Of a stretch of 64,000 bases of DNA, positions 8,600 to 18,620 are shown piece by piece. Position 1 is the stretch's first letter; the number at the start of each line of letters is the position of its first letter. The stretch covers positions 1-64,000 of the forward strand of contig NZ_RHLN01000002.1 of NCBI RefSeq assembly GCF_004121075.1, read 5' to 3'. The DNA comes from Lutibacter sp. HS1-25 (GTDB lineage Bacteria > Bacteroidota > Bacteroidia > Flavobacteriales > Flavobacteriaceae). The notes under the pieces are model-generated. The model searched no databases, was not told the DNA's origin, and was given only the letters and a program-made list of their open reading frames with translations. A program made the position numbers and the translations under genes.

Positions 8600-8977
8600 T
8601 TAACGATATAAATAATGATATGATAACTCTGAATTATTTTTATAATACTTTACTAAAACAACACTTAAAGATGTTACTGCAGCTTCAATAACTGATGCAT
8701 CGTCTATTAAACCAAAAACCGGAATCATATCTGGAATTGCATCAATAGGTGAAATTACATATAAAAGAGCACCAATAGCGATAGCTTTATTACACCAAGC
8801 TCCTTTTGGGTCTCTTATAAATCCCCATAATTGTTCAACTTTACACCATACCTGTTTTAAAGCACCTTTGTTCATTTCTTCAATTGCTGCATTTATCTTT
8901 TTTATATCATTTTCATTTGCATTCATTGTATAACAATTGAATTTCTTCTCAGCTTTTTTACTTAATTTCTTTTCCAT
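8600..8977 (-). CDS. YkvA family protein (DUF1232)
   Basis: A 125-residue protein containing the DUF1232 signature LLYVISPIDAIPDMIPVFG followed by LIDDASVIEAAV, about residues 71-100. This family is small, usually has one or two membrane-associated hydrophobic segments around the SPID-IPD motif, and its role is unsettled. The N-terminal 40 residues are charged and lysine rich. It stands alone: the nearest upstream gene is separated by a strong terminator at 9226-9263. The long untranslated region upstream (see 8978-9225) may carry its promoter. Confidence 0.88.
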   Translation of the reverse strand: MEKKLSKKAEKKFNCYTMNANENDIKKINAAIEEMNKGALKQVWCKVEQLWGFIRDPKGAWCNKAIAIGALLYVISPIDAIPDMIPVFGLIDDASVIEAAVTSLSVVLVKYYKNNSELSYHYLYR

Positions 8978-9225
8978 TTAGATGCAATTTTTAAATTAAT
9001 AATTTTAGAATTTTGATATTAAAACTCTGACTAGCCAATATTTAAAGACATTCTCTTCTGTTAATTTACACTTCAATTACATCAATAATTTACTTGGATT
9101 TTCATTTCAAAATGTTGGCTTGCCTTGTTTTTAATTATGGTAACAAACTTACCCAAATCTGAACATTAAATTTTACGGTTTTCCGCAATTTAGGAGATTT
9201 TTTATTTATCTTTTTTTAGTGATGT
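8978..9225 (-). promoter_or_regulatory. Regulatory region upstream of the ykvA-like gene
   Basis: No reading frame seen. A -7 box TAAGTTTG lies on the minus strand at 9144-9151, which would give a leader of about 160 nt. Twenty-one bp beyond the box is the imperfect palindrome TTACGGttttCCGcAA at 9173-9188, placed over the expected -33 region. The palindrome differs from the WYL-type sites in sequence and spacing. Confidence 0.4.
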
Positions 9226-9263
9226 AACAAAAATAGAGTTGCTTTTGCAACTCTATTTTTGTT
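9226..9263 (-). terminator. Strong terminator after the HNH/coiled-coil operon
   Basis: A 17-bp perfect stem, arms 9226-9242 and 9247-9263, core AGAGTTGC / GCAACTCT with a TTTT loop. Flanking A and T runs allow it to work on either strand. It lies 84 nt beyond the end of the 252-residue gene and insulates it from ykvA. Confidence 0.85.
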
Positions 9264-9346
9264 AGAAGATTAAATAATCATGTTGAATTAATTTAGTGGA
9301 ACTCTTTTTTATTAATTGCTTTAAATGATTGATTTTTTTCAACTAT

Positions 9347-10105
9347 TTACAAATATTTATTGGTTATAATATAAAACAAAAACCCTAAAATAATTATTAG
9401 GTTTGTCATTGAAAATATAATTAATAGATTGATTTTCTTTTTTTGATTACTTAAAGTTTTTTCATTTTTTTTCTCGGAAATGACATTAATTAATGTTTCA
9501 ATATTTTCAATCTTATTGGAAGTCGCAATCTTTTCTAATTTAAGTTTTTTATCAATTTCTCTTATATTATCATTGATAATTCCAAAATTATATTCAATTT
9601 TATCTGCTCGTTTTCTTTCTTCGACAGTTTTCTCAATTTGTGAAATAACAATCCTTTTTATATGATTTCCTTGTACTTCATTACCATTTGAACTTTCTTT
9701 AATTTGATTTATAATACCCTCTAATTCAGCACTAGTTTCACTTATTTTCTCAAATGAAAGTCCTGATAACATTGCTAAAGCTCCTACCATTTCAGCTAAT
9801 AATTTCGAATTTTCGTTATTATTAGTAATTAGTTTGCTTATTGAAGAAATTGATTTAGACGTTGCATTGTTATCCTCTTTAATTAAATCAAGTAAAGCTT
9901 GTTTATCTAGACTTCCCCAACTTCTTCCTTTTTTGCCATTGCAAACTTCTTCAATTGAGCTTTGTGCCCTGTTAATATTACTTAATAAACTCTTAGCATT
10001 TCTATTTGACTCTTCATACCTGTTATTTACCAAAGTTATTTTGTCAATAATCTTTTTTGCATCTACTATACTTGTAACATTTTCTGATATTTCAACCTCT
10101 TTCAT
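9347..10105 (-). CDS. Tail-anchored coiled-coil protein of unknown function
   Basis: A 252-residue protein I do not recognise. Residues 1-220 are mostly charged, predicted helical and heptad-like, with short hydrophobic patches (AEMVGALAMLSGLSFEKI, about 104-121). Residues about 226-247 form a single strong transmembrane segment (LLIIFSMTNLIIILGFLFYI) with only a few residues after it. This is a C-terminal membrane anchor with the bulk of the chain likely in the cytosol. It starts 2 nt after the stop of the HNH-like gene, so the two are made together and probably form one complex. There is no enzymatic motif; a sensor, scaffold or partner role is inference. Confidence 0.75.
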   Translation of the reverse strand: MKEVEISENVTSIVDAKKIIDKITLVNNRYEESNRNAKSLLSNINRAQSSIEEVCNGKKGRSWGSLDKQALLDLIKEDNNATSKSISSISKLITNNNENSKLLAEMVGALAMLSGLSFEKISETSAELEGIINQIKESSNGNEVQGNHIKRIVISQIEKTVEERKRADKIEYNFGIINDNIREIDKKLKLEKIATSNKIENIETLINVISEKKNEKTLSNQKKKINLLIIFSMTNLIIILGFLFYIITNKYL

Positions 10106-10107
10106 AT

Positions 10108-11781
10108 TTAAATACTTTCTAATAAGTTTAATAAATTATCATTTTCATTATTTATAGCTTTAGCAGAAGATATATTTTCAGAAATAATATTCTTTGTTTT
10201 TCTTATTTTCACTAAAGATTCATCAATTTGATTTTTGCAAGACTCTATTATTGGCAATGTACCTTGAAAAATTGTTAGTGATAAACTTGTATATTTTGTT
10301 GCTTCCACGTCACTTATTCCAGCTTGAGCTAAATTAATTTCGGATCGTGTTTGTAGTTTAGAACCTTCCTCCCCCTGAAGTTTATTAAATACAATTTTAC
10401 TTTGATATTTCTGAAACCCTTGAAGAATTAAAACTGAACCAATGCCAACGATTAAACCTGATAGCACAGGCGAAACATAACCTGCAAATGGAGTAGTAAA
10501 TGGAAAGTTAGTTATTAATGCCTTTTCAATAATTTCATCAAGTCCTAGACCAATTAATGAGGCCACAGCAACTCCTAAAATCTTCAAAGCTTCCTTTAAT
10601 CTAACCTCCCACGAATATTCACTTGAAAACAATATTTTTACAGCTTTCAAAATTGAAACAATTGCTAGTTTAACAAATTTGAAAATGTTTTTTGCAATTT
10701 TAAATAAGCTATTTAAAATTGCGTCTAAAAATGTAGAAAGAAAACTACTTATTGAGTGGTCTTTAAAAGTAGAGAGTAAACCTTTGGCTTTTTCTTTAAT
10801 CCTAAATGAAATATTTTTAACTCTTTGAGTAATTTCAATGTCTTCTTCTTTTTTATATTCATTAATTACTTCTACTATAGTAATAGAAAGCAATTGACCA
10901 ATTGCAGCTTTTGCTCCACTTTTAACTGCGTTTGATGTAGCTATTTTTGCTTGAGTTTTTACAGCATATTGCACTTGTTTACTCTTTAAAAGATGTTCTC
11001 TAGCTTTTTTACTAACATCTATAGTTTTGGACATTTTTTCATCATCAATTTCAAAATGTTCTTTGTTTGTTTTGTTAGAGTCGTTTGTAGATGTTTTATT
11101 TTTATAATCTTCTACATCATCTATTTTTGTGTCATTTAAAGATGTATTCAGTTTTTTATTAGTAGCAACTAAATTTTCTTTCGAATTTGCTAATTTTTTT
11201 CTTTCTTCTAATGTAGTTGTAAATGCTAAAACTTTGTCCTCATGAATTTCTTTTATTGACGTAACGTGTTCATATGAATATTGTTTAGTTTCATCCTTTT
11301 CTCCATTTAATAAGTGTTTTCCAGTGTAAGCACAATCGTATCCTCCTCCATTTTCATTATACATTTTTTGTCTGTTTTTCGCAAACTCTTTTCCTGTTAA
11401 TGATTCCCTATGTTCAGAATAATTATATTTTAAATTGTCACCTTCTTTCAACATTCTATTGAATTCGTCCTTATTAGTATATTTTACTTTATACTCAAGA
11501 CTTCTTTCGCTTTTTGGAGTGTTTTCCCATTTTGTTTTAGCTTTAAATTCTTTGTCAAAAGCGAGTCCATTGGTACTATGGTTTGAGTTTTCTAATATAT
11601 CTGAAATTCCTAATGCCATTGTAATAGTCTCAATAGATTTGGATTGAATGGCATTCATCATTTGTCCATTCATTTTTGAAGGATCTGCATCCTTCATTTT
11701 TTTTTGAAGTTCAATTATTTCGTCTAATAAATCTTGTTCTTCTTTTTTTAAATCTATTTTTATTTTTTCATAGTCCACCAT
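10108..11781 (-). CDS. HNH-like (His-Me finger) nuclease with C-terminal membrane domain
   Basis: A 557-residue protein from ATG 11781 (a TTG at 11790 is an in-frame alternative). Residues about 147-214 look like an HNH nuclease core: CAYTGKHLL at 150-158, then YEHVTS with His172, then ENLVATNKKLN at 202-212 supplying the Asn positions, an order like HNH domains that begin C-x-YTG. The second metal-binding Cys pair is absent. Residues about 220-260 are polar and low in complexity. Residues about 290-455 are rich in hydrophobic and amphipathic helices, including a Gly-rich pair near 400-415 and 437-455. The C-terminus is again helical. No known family is recognised. Operon partner: the tail-anchored protein. 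The context suggests an inducible membrane-linked nuclease, possibly for phage defence (inference). Confidence 0.75.
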   Translation of the reverse strand: MVDYEKIKIDLKKEEQDLLDEIIELQKKMKDADPSKMNGQMMNAIQSKSIETITMALGISDILENSNHSTNGLAFDKEFKAKTKWENTPKSERSLEYKVKYTNKDEFNRMLKEGDNLKYNYSEHRESLTGKEFAKNRQKMYNENGGGYDCAYTGKHLLNGEKDETKQYSYEHVTSIKEIHEDKVLAFTTTLEERKKLANSKENLVATNKKLNTSLNDTKIDDVEDYKNKTSTNDSNKTNKEHFEIDDEKMSKTIDVSKKAREHLLKSKQVQYAVKTQAKIATSNAVKSGAKAAIGQLLSITIVEVINEYKKEEDIEITQRVKNISFRIKEKAKGLLSTFKDHSISSFLSTFLDAILNSLFKIAKNIFKFVKLAIVSILKAVKILFSSEYSWEVRLKEALKILGVAVASLIGLGLDEIIEKALITNFPFTTPFAGYVSPVLSGLIVGIGSVLILQGFQKYQSKIVFNKLQGEEGSKLQTRSEINLAQAGISDVEATKYTSLSLTIFQGTLPIIESCKNQIDESLVKIRKTKNIISENISSAKAINNENDNLLNLLESI

Positions 11782-11842
11782 ATAATCCAATTATTAATTT
11801 ATACAAAAGAGCACTTTGTTTTAATTTCAAATGTTGCCATAG
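11768..11842 (-). CDS. Short upstream ORF or gene remnant before the HNH-like gene
   Basis: A 24-codon frame beginning MATFEIKKQS and ending TGA at 11768-11770. Its start is 18 nt after the -7 box at 11860-11867. Its first codons match those of the 50-residue CxxC gene (MAT-Tyr/Phe-Glu), as does the DNA just before the ATG. It overlaps the HNH-like start by 14 nt, so it could couple translation of that gene, or be a decayed CxxC gene whose promoter was captured. Translation is not proven. Confidence 0.4.
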   Translation of the reverse strand, partial: LWQHLKLKQSALLYKLIIGLYGGL

Positions 11843-11859
11843 TTTTTTTTTATAAAACA

Positions 11860-11898
11860 AACCTAGCTATCTAAAACGGACAAACAAAGTCCGTTTAG
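11860..11898 (-). promoter_or_regulatory. Promoter-operator 2 (WYL-type palindrome) of the HNH operon
   Basis: The minus-strand -7 box TAGGTTTG (11860-11867) has a TTTG -33 element at 11887-11890, 19 nt away. The -33 element sits inside the perfect inverted repeat AAACGGAC-N7-GTCCGTTT (11876-11898), 8 bp beyond the -7 box. Site 1 at 8384-8421 has the same layout. A protein bound here would exclude RNA polymerase. The site lies 28 bp past the end of the WYL regulator gene, which is the natural candidate repressor. Confidence 0.75.
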
Positions 11899-11926
11899 AA
11901 AAAAATTAAGAAAATTTTAAGAAATA

Positions 11927-12913
11927 CTAATTGTAGTATTTTACAATTAAATTAAGATGTTCTTTGAAGAAATCAACAACAGGTTTTGGAGAAACTATTT
12001 TAACCCATTGATTGTATTTTAGCATTTCCATAACAAACTCATAATTAACTTTTAAGGTCACTTCAATTTCGCCCCACATATCGGGATTGGCGTAATTAAG
12101 TTCGTTGGTATCCATTTCAATTGCTTCAGCAATTATTTTTTGACTTTTATGAATTGGTTGTGCTATCAAATATTTTAAATGATGATTGGCTACTTTTATT
12201 TTAATTTTTTCAACCTTTAAACCCTCATTTAAAATTCCTATTGAATATTTAAAATAGTCTTGTTCATTAAATTTAATTGGATTTTGCACTTTTATATTAA
12301 AAATTTGAATTTCGACCAAACGCTTGTCTAAACAAAAAGTTTTTATTTCTTTTTCATAAATCGCATAAGCTATTAAATACCAAGCTTTGTTCTTTTCTTT
12401 AATATGTAACGGTTGAAATTGTTGTTTTTCGAGACATTCAAATTTATTATCATCATACCAACCTTTATAAGATATATGTACTAAAAAATTATTTTCAATA
12501 GCATTTATTAAGCTCAATAAATCAATTGTAGTATTTAAAGTTGCTTTTTCTGGCGTAATGTTAAAGTTATTTTCAGCGGCTTTTGTACTAATTAATAAAT
12601 GTTCTATTCTATAAAACACGTTTTCCATTTCTTGCGAAATAGTTCCTTTTTGGACATAATAGCCATAATTTCTTTTCAATTTAATTTCAACACCAAAATA
12701 TTCTTTGATAGATTTTAAATCTCTTCGAAGCGTTTTTTCACCATTAAATTTTAATTTCCCAAGAAAAGTATTGTTTTTAAAATCTTCGTACTTTTTATCT
12801 AGTACTCTTTGAAGTTCTTTATTAGATACATACTTGTCTGTATATATCCCAAAATACTTTGGATTAGATACAATTTTAAGAATATAATATCTTCTAAAAA
12901 ATTCAGCTGTCAT
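11927..12913 (-). CDS. WYL-domain transcriptional regulator
   Basis: A 328-residue protein. The N-terminal winged-helix region is about residues 25-88 (TLRRDLKSIKEYFGVEI, then the wing NYGYYV). The WYL domain is about 135-205, with Trp178-Tyr179-Leu180 in KAWYLIAYA and the conserved Arg in LDKRLVEI. A C-terminal extension (WCX-like, about 230-328) follows. WYL regulators sense nucleic-acid-type or nucleotide ligands and often repress phage-defence operons (BrxR, CapW). The gene lies directly upstream of, and in the same direction as, the HNH-like operon, with a palindromic operator between. It is divergent from a flippase gene 62 bp away. Confidence 0.9.
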   Translation of the reverse strand: MTAEFFRRYYILKIVSNPKYFGIYTDKYVSNKELQRVLDKKYEDFKNNTFLGKLKFNGEKTLRRDLKSIKEYFGVEIKLKRNYGYYVQKGTISQEMENVFYRIEHLLISTKAAENNFNITPEKATLNTTIDLLSLINAIENNFLVHISYKGWYDDNKFECLEKQQFQPLHIKEKNKAWYLIAYAIYEKEIKTFCLDKRLVEIQIFNIKVQNPIKFNEQDYFKYSIGILNEGLKVEKIKIKVANHHLKYLIAQPIHKSQKIIAEAIEMDTNELNYANPDMWGEIEVTLKVNYEFVMEMLKYNQWVKIVSPKPVVDFFKEHLNLIVKYYN

Positions 12914-12950
12914 TCATTAATTTTGAAACAAGAATACAAAAAAAGTTTAA

Positions 12951-12958
12951 TAAGTTTG
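12951..12958 (+). promoter_or_regulatory. -7 box of the flippase gene
   Basis: TAAGTTTG matches TAnnTTTG and lies 17 nt before the ATG at 12976. TTTG at 12922-12925 is 25 nt upstream, longer than usual for a -33 element. Confidence 0.45.
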
Positions 12959-12975
12959 CAGCAGAAACAAAAAAC

Positions 12976-14238
12976 ATGGCTCAACTTTTTAGCAAACAAG
13001 ATTTATTAAATACAAAGTGGTTTATTGCTGAAAAGCTTACTAGTTTATTAGTTGCAATTATCATTGTTCCAAAAATTTTTAAATCAATTGGCATTTTAAA
13101 CATTGGAAAATTAAAATTTGCCGAAACATTTATTAGCTTTTTTACACCTATTATGTTTTTAGGACTTTCTGCAATTTGCATTCGTGAAATTGTATTTTAT
13201 CCAAAGCGAACAAAATTAATTCTTTCAACTGCACTTTACTTAAGAACAGCGAGTTGGTTATTAGCGCTGCTAATTATTTTAACTTATAGTTATTTGTTTA
13301 TTGATAAAGAGTTATTAATGCTTTATTTTGTAATTTGCTTTAGCTATTTTGTTAGAATTTTTGATGTTTTTGAATATTATTTTTACGCCATAAAAAAAAC
13401 AAAATATGTATTTATAAGTAAAATATCAAGTTTATTTATCATTGTAGTACTTCAATATTATGGGGTTATACAGCAATTTGGTATTATTTATTTTGCTTCA
13501 TTAATAATTTTTGATTTTTTAATTCAAAGTACCATCTACTTTGGCATTGTAAAAACTAAAAATATTTTCAATTTTAAAGACCTTGTATTTTCAAAATCAA
13601 TGGCGATCTATTTACTTAAAAATGCATTTCCGTTGGTAATTTCCAACTTTTTAATACTTATTTATATTGTTACAGACGATTTCTTTTTAAAATATTATCA
13701 CGGAGACGCATCTTATGGTTACTATGCTACTATCTATTTCTTAATCATTACTTTAACCTGGAGCATTGGTTTTTCAATCATTAATGCATTGTTTCCTTCA
13801 TTGGCCGAATCTTACACGTCAAACCTTAAAATATATTATCAAAAAATAAGTTTGCTAATTGCTTATATGCTTGTATTGGGCGTTTTAATTATTTTAATTT
13901 ATCACTTTTTCAGCAATGCTATTTTAAATACATTTTTTGATGAAAGTTTTCTTAAAATCAACTACTCTTTAAAGCTATTTAGTTGGGGACCTCTTATGAT
14001 TTTTATGGGTATGATTTATGAAAAGCACCTAATTACAACAAATCGTATTGAAAAAAACGTGTATCGTTTTGTACTTGGCTGTATCTCAAATCTATTTTTT
14101 TCTATTATTTTAATACCAAAATACGCAATTAATGGCGCAATAATAGCTGTTTTAGTAAGCCATTTTTTGACCAATATTGCCTTTGTTTTTTTTGATGCTA
14201 AAAGCAGAAAGGAATTAAAGTTTTTATTTCTGAAATAA
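12976..14238 (+). CDS. Polysaccharide flippase (Wzx-like, MOP superfamily)
   Basis: A 420-residue integral membrane protein with about 12 hydrophobic segments across its length. The pattern fits MOP-superfamily lipid-linked oligosaccharide flippases: an N-terminal pair of helices, the central VTDDFFLKYYHGDASYGYYAT region (about 232-252) typical of Wzx, and a C-terminal block with PKYAINGAIIAVLVSH. It would move undecaprenyl-linked glycan repeats across the inner membrane. No glycosyltransferase is adjacent, so it is an orphan, in contrast with the flippase at 35459-36919 inside a glycan cluster. Confidence 0.82.
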   Translation: MAQLFSKQDLLNTKWFIAEKLTSLLVAIIIVPKIFKSIGILNIGKLKFAETFISFFTPIMFLGLSAICIREIVFYPKRTKLILSTALYLRTASWLLALLIILTYSYLFIDKELLMLYFVICFSYFVRIFDVFEYYFYAIKKTKYVFISKISSLFIIVVLQYYGVIQQFGIIYFASLIIFDFLIQSTIYFGIVKTKNIFNFKDLVFSKSMAIYLLKNAFPLVISNFLILIYIVTDDFFLKYYHGDASYGYYATIYFLIITLTWSIGFSIINALFPSLAESYTSNLKIYYQKISLLIAYMLVLGVLIILIYHFFSNAILNTFFDESFLKINYSLKLFSWGPLMIFMGMIYEKHLITTNRIEKNVYRFVLGCISNLFFSIILIPKYAINGAIIAVLVSHFLTNIAFVFFDAKSRKELKFLFLK

Positions 14239-14283
14239 ATTTTAACTATTTCATATCTTTAGAATGAACTTAAAGACTATTGA

Positions 14284-14946
14284 ATGTTCTCGTTTTTTAA
14301 ACATAGAAACTATCCCGAATTTTGGAAAAACTACTTAAAAAAGTTTAAACAAAAACAACCAAAAACCATTGAAACCACGCGTTTTGTTGTTTTTGATACC
14401 GAAACTACAGGTTTAGATTTGGCAAAAGACAAAATTTTGTCTATTGGCGCAGTAGCTATTAATAATAAAATTATTGATGTTTCTGATAGTTTTGAAATTT
14501 ACTTAAAACAAGACGAATTTAATGCTGAAACTGTTGAAATTCACGGACTTTTAAAAGATGGCCATTTGATAAAATCTGCTGAAAAAGAAGCCATAGAACA
14601 GTTTGTTAATTATTTAGAAAATTCTGTTTTAGTTGCACACCACGCTGCTTTTGATGTTGAAATGATTAACGCAGCACTAAAAAGAGTCAACCTTCCAAAA
14701 TTGAAAAACAAAACCATTGATACCGGAATATTGTATAAAAAATTAGCCGACAAAAAGGATAGCCATTTTAACTTAGATGTACTGTGTGAAGAATTTAACA
14801 TTCCAAAACACGACCGACATACAGCTTCTGGAGATGCTTTTATTACTGCGCTCCTTTTTTTAAAAATTATTTCGAAACTCAAAAAAGAACGAACCGTCCA
14901 TTATTCCGATTTATTTAGAACATCCAATAACAAAGGCCTTTTATAA
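14284..14946 (+). CDS. DEDDh 3'-5' exonuclease (DnaQ-like), copy 2
   Basis: A 220-residue paralog of the exonuclease at 5434-6102. It has the same N-terminal pattern (FFK, then YPEFWK), Exo I DTETTGLD, Exo II AHHAAFD and Exo III HDRHTASGD. All DEDDh residues are present, so it should be active. It is preceded by the flippase gene, not by a DUF294 gene, although its closest paralog is coupled to one. The likely explanation is that it was once the partner of DUF294 copy 2 and was parted from it by insertion of the 8.1-14.2 kb segment. It converges on ligA with 10 bp between the stops. Confidence 0.9.
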   Translation: MFSFFKHRNYPEFWKNYLKKFKQKQPKTIETTRFVVFDTETTGLDLAKDKILSIGAVAINNKIIDVSDSFEIYLKQDEFNAETVEIHGLLKDGHLIKSAEKEAIEQFVNYLENSVLVAHHAAFDVEMINAALKRVNLPKLKNKTIDTGILYKKLADKKDSHFNLDVLCEEFNIPKHDRHTASGDAFITALLFLKIISKLKKERTVHYSDLFRTSNNKGLL

Positions 14947-14956
14947 TTTAACTATT

Positions 14957-16978
<2,022 letters not shown>

Positions 16979-16998
16979 CTAAAAGTAGTTAAAAAACA

Positions 16999-17029
16999 AA
17001 AAACCCAAACATAAAATGCTTAGGTTTTT
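16999..17029 (-). terminator. Terminator after the Do-family protease gene
   Basis: AAAAACC at 16999-17005 pairs with GGTTTTT at 17023-17029, with an inner CAT/ATG pair. On the minus strand the stem is followed by a run of T. It lies 26 nt past the protease stop. Confidence 0.6.
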
Positions 17030-17054
17030 AAATAATACTTCTAGTTTAAAATTG

Positions 17055-18458
17055 TTATCTAAATATATAGCGTTCTAATTCACCATTTAAGTTTAACATT
17101 TCTATCCTTAAAACCTGTCCTTGTTCTTTGTTAGAAATTATTTTTGTAACATCGTCAATCGTTGAAATTTTTTCATTGTTTATTGATGTTATTACAAATC
17201 CTTTTTTAACACCATAGTAACTCAATTCTTTGTTTGAAATACCTGTTATTTTTACACCATTTGAAATATTGTAACTTTTTAATTCAGCTTTGTCTAAATT
17301 TTTCAATTCTAATCCCAATGTAGAAACGGTACTTACTTCATTTTTAGACAAAACTACACTTGCTGTTTGTTCTTTACCATCTCTTAAAAAAGTAATATTC
17401 ACTTTATCATTAGGTCTTTTTGACCTTAAAAAACCAGTTAAATCGGCATAAGTACTAATTTTTACATTGTCTAATTTTACAATGATATCGTTTTCTTTCA
17501 ATCCAGATTTTTCAGCTCCAGAACCTGATGTTACTTCCGAAATATAAAAACCTTGCGTATAATCAATATTTAACTCATCAGCAAGTTCACTATTTAACTC
17601 GCCTCCACGAATGCCCAAAATAGCTGTTTGCACATTACCAAACTCCATTAAATCTTCAACAACTTTTTTTGCAATATTAGACGGAACGGCAAAAGAATAC
17701 CCTACAAAAGAACCAGTTTGAGAAGTAATAGCAGTATTTATACCAATTAGTTCGCCACGTGTATTTACCAAAGCACCACCACTATTTCCTGGATTTACAG
17801 CTGCATCGGTTTGTATAAAAGAATTCACATCATTATTACCACCTAAATCTCTTCCTTTGGCACTAACAATACCTGCAGTTACTGTTGAAGTTAAATTATA
17901 CGGATTTCCAACAGCTAAAACCCACTCTCCTACTTTTACATTGTCAGAATTTCCAAAAGGAATGTATGGCAACTCTTTAGATTCAATTTTTAACAAAGCA
18001 ATATCATTAGTTGCGTCGGCACCAATTAACTCTGCTTTTAAAATTTTCTTATTGTCTAAAGTAACTTCAATTTCAGAAGCACCTTTAATTACGTGGTTAT
18101 TGGTAATAATATAACCATCTGATGAAATAATTACACCACTACCTGTACCAACTTGCGAATATTGTCTGGTTCCATTTCCCTGTCCATAAAAAAATTGTTG
18201 AAACGGGTCTTGAATTGTTTTATATGAAGTATTTTTAACATGCACTACTGCATTTAATGTTTTTTCGGCTGCAATTGTAAAATCCGTGTTTTCCATAGCC
18301 GCAACAACGTTACCCGTAAATGCAGTATTTACCATAGCTGGTTGCGAAGAATTACTTTCATAAACAACAGGTGGATTTTCAATAAATAATTTATAGGCTC
18401 CTAAAGTAAGAGCCCCACCTAAGGCTGATATTAAAATCGTGCTTACTATTTTTTTCAT
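17055..18458 (-). CDS. Do-family periplasmic serine protease (DegP/DegQ type)
   Basis: A 467-residue envelope quality-control protease and chaperone. There is an N-terminal signal or anchor helix (about 4-24). The trypsin-like triad is His122 (TNNHVIKG), Asp152 (TNDIALLK) and Ser226 (NPGNSGGAL). Two PDZ domains follow (about 275-370 and 385-467), as in DegP. The Q-linker-like segment FQQFFYGQGNGTRQYSQ lies before the protease core. Cage assembly and unfolded outer-membrane protein binding are known for the family. It is divergent from dapF across 162 bp. Confidence 0.93.
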   Translation of the reverse strand: MKKIVSTILISALGGALTLGAYKLFIENPPVVYESNSSQPAMVNTAFTGNVVAAMENTDFTIAAEKTLNAVVHVKNTSYKTIQDPFQQFFYGQGNGTRQYSQVGTGSGVIISSDGYIITNNHVIKGASEIEVTLDNKKILKAELIGADATNDIALLKIESKELPYIPFGNSDNVKVGEWVLAVGNPYNLTSTVTAGIVSAKGRDLGGNNDVNSFIQTDAAVNPGNSGGALVNTRGELIGINTAITSQTGSFVGYSFAVPSNIAKKVVEDLMEFGNVQTAILGIRGGELNSELADELNIDYTQGFYISEVTSGSGAEKSGLKENDIIVKLDNVKISTYADLTGFLRSKRPNDKVNITFLRDGKEQTASVVLSKNEVSTVSTLGLELKNLDKAELKSYNISNGVKITGISNKELSYYGVKKGFVITSINNEKISTIDDVTKIISNKEQGQVLRIEMLNLNGELERYIFR

Positions 18459-18608
18459 ATTTTAAAATGTTTTATAAATTATTACTCGAAATTAGAGATT
18501 TATTCAATTCAAAAAAATGCTTTAACGCTTTGTTAACGCTCATTTAACCAATTTTAACATTTTTAAATTCACTTAAAATTTTAGTTCAAAAAACTATTTC
18601 AATTTTAG

Positions 18609-18616
18609 TACATTTG
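18609..18616 (+). promoter_or_regulatory. -7 box of dapF, leaderless geometry
   Basis: TACATTTG is a perfect TAnnTTTG box and ends 4 nt before the dapF ATG at 18621, so the transcript would begin at or next to the start codon. No good -33 TTG is seen. Confidence 0.6.
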
Positions 18617-18620
18617 CACT

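Noticed and set aside
8082-14283. Insertion sequence, integron or prophage carrying the accessory segment
   Set aside because: No transposase, integrase, tRNA or terminal repeats were found at its ends.
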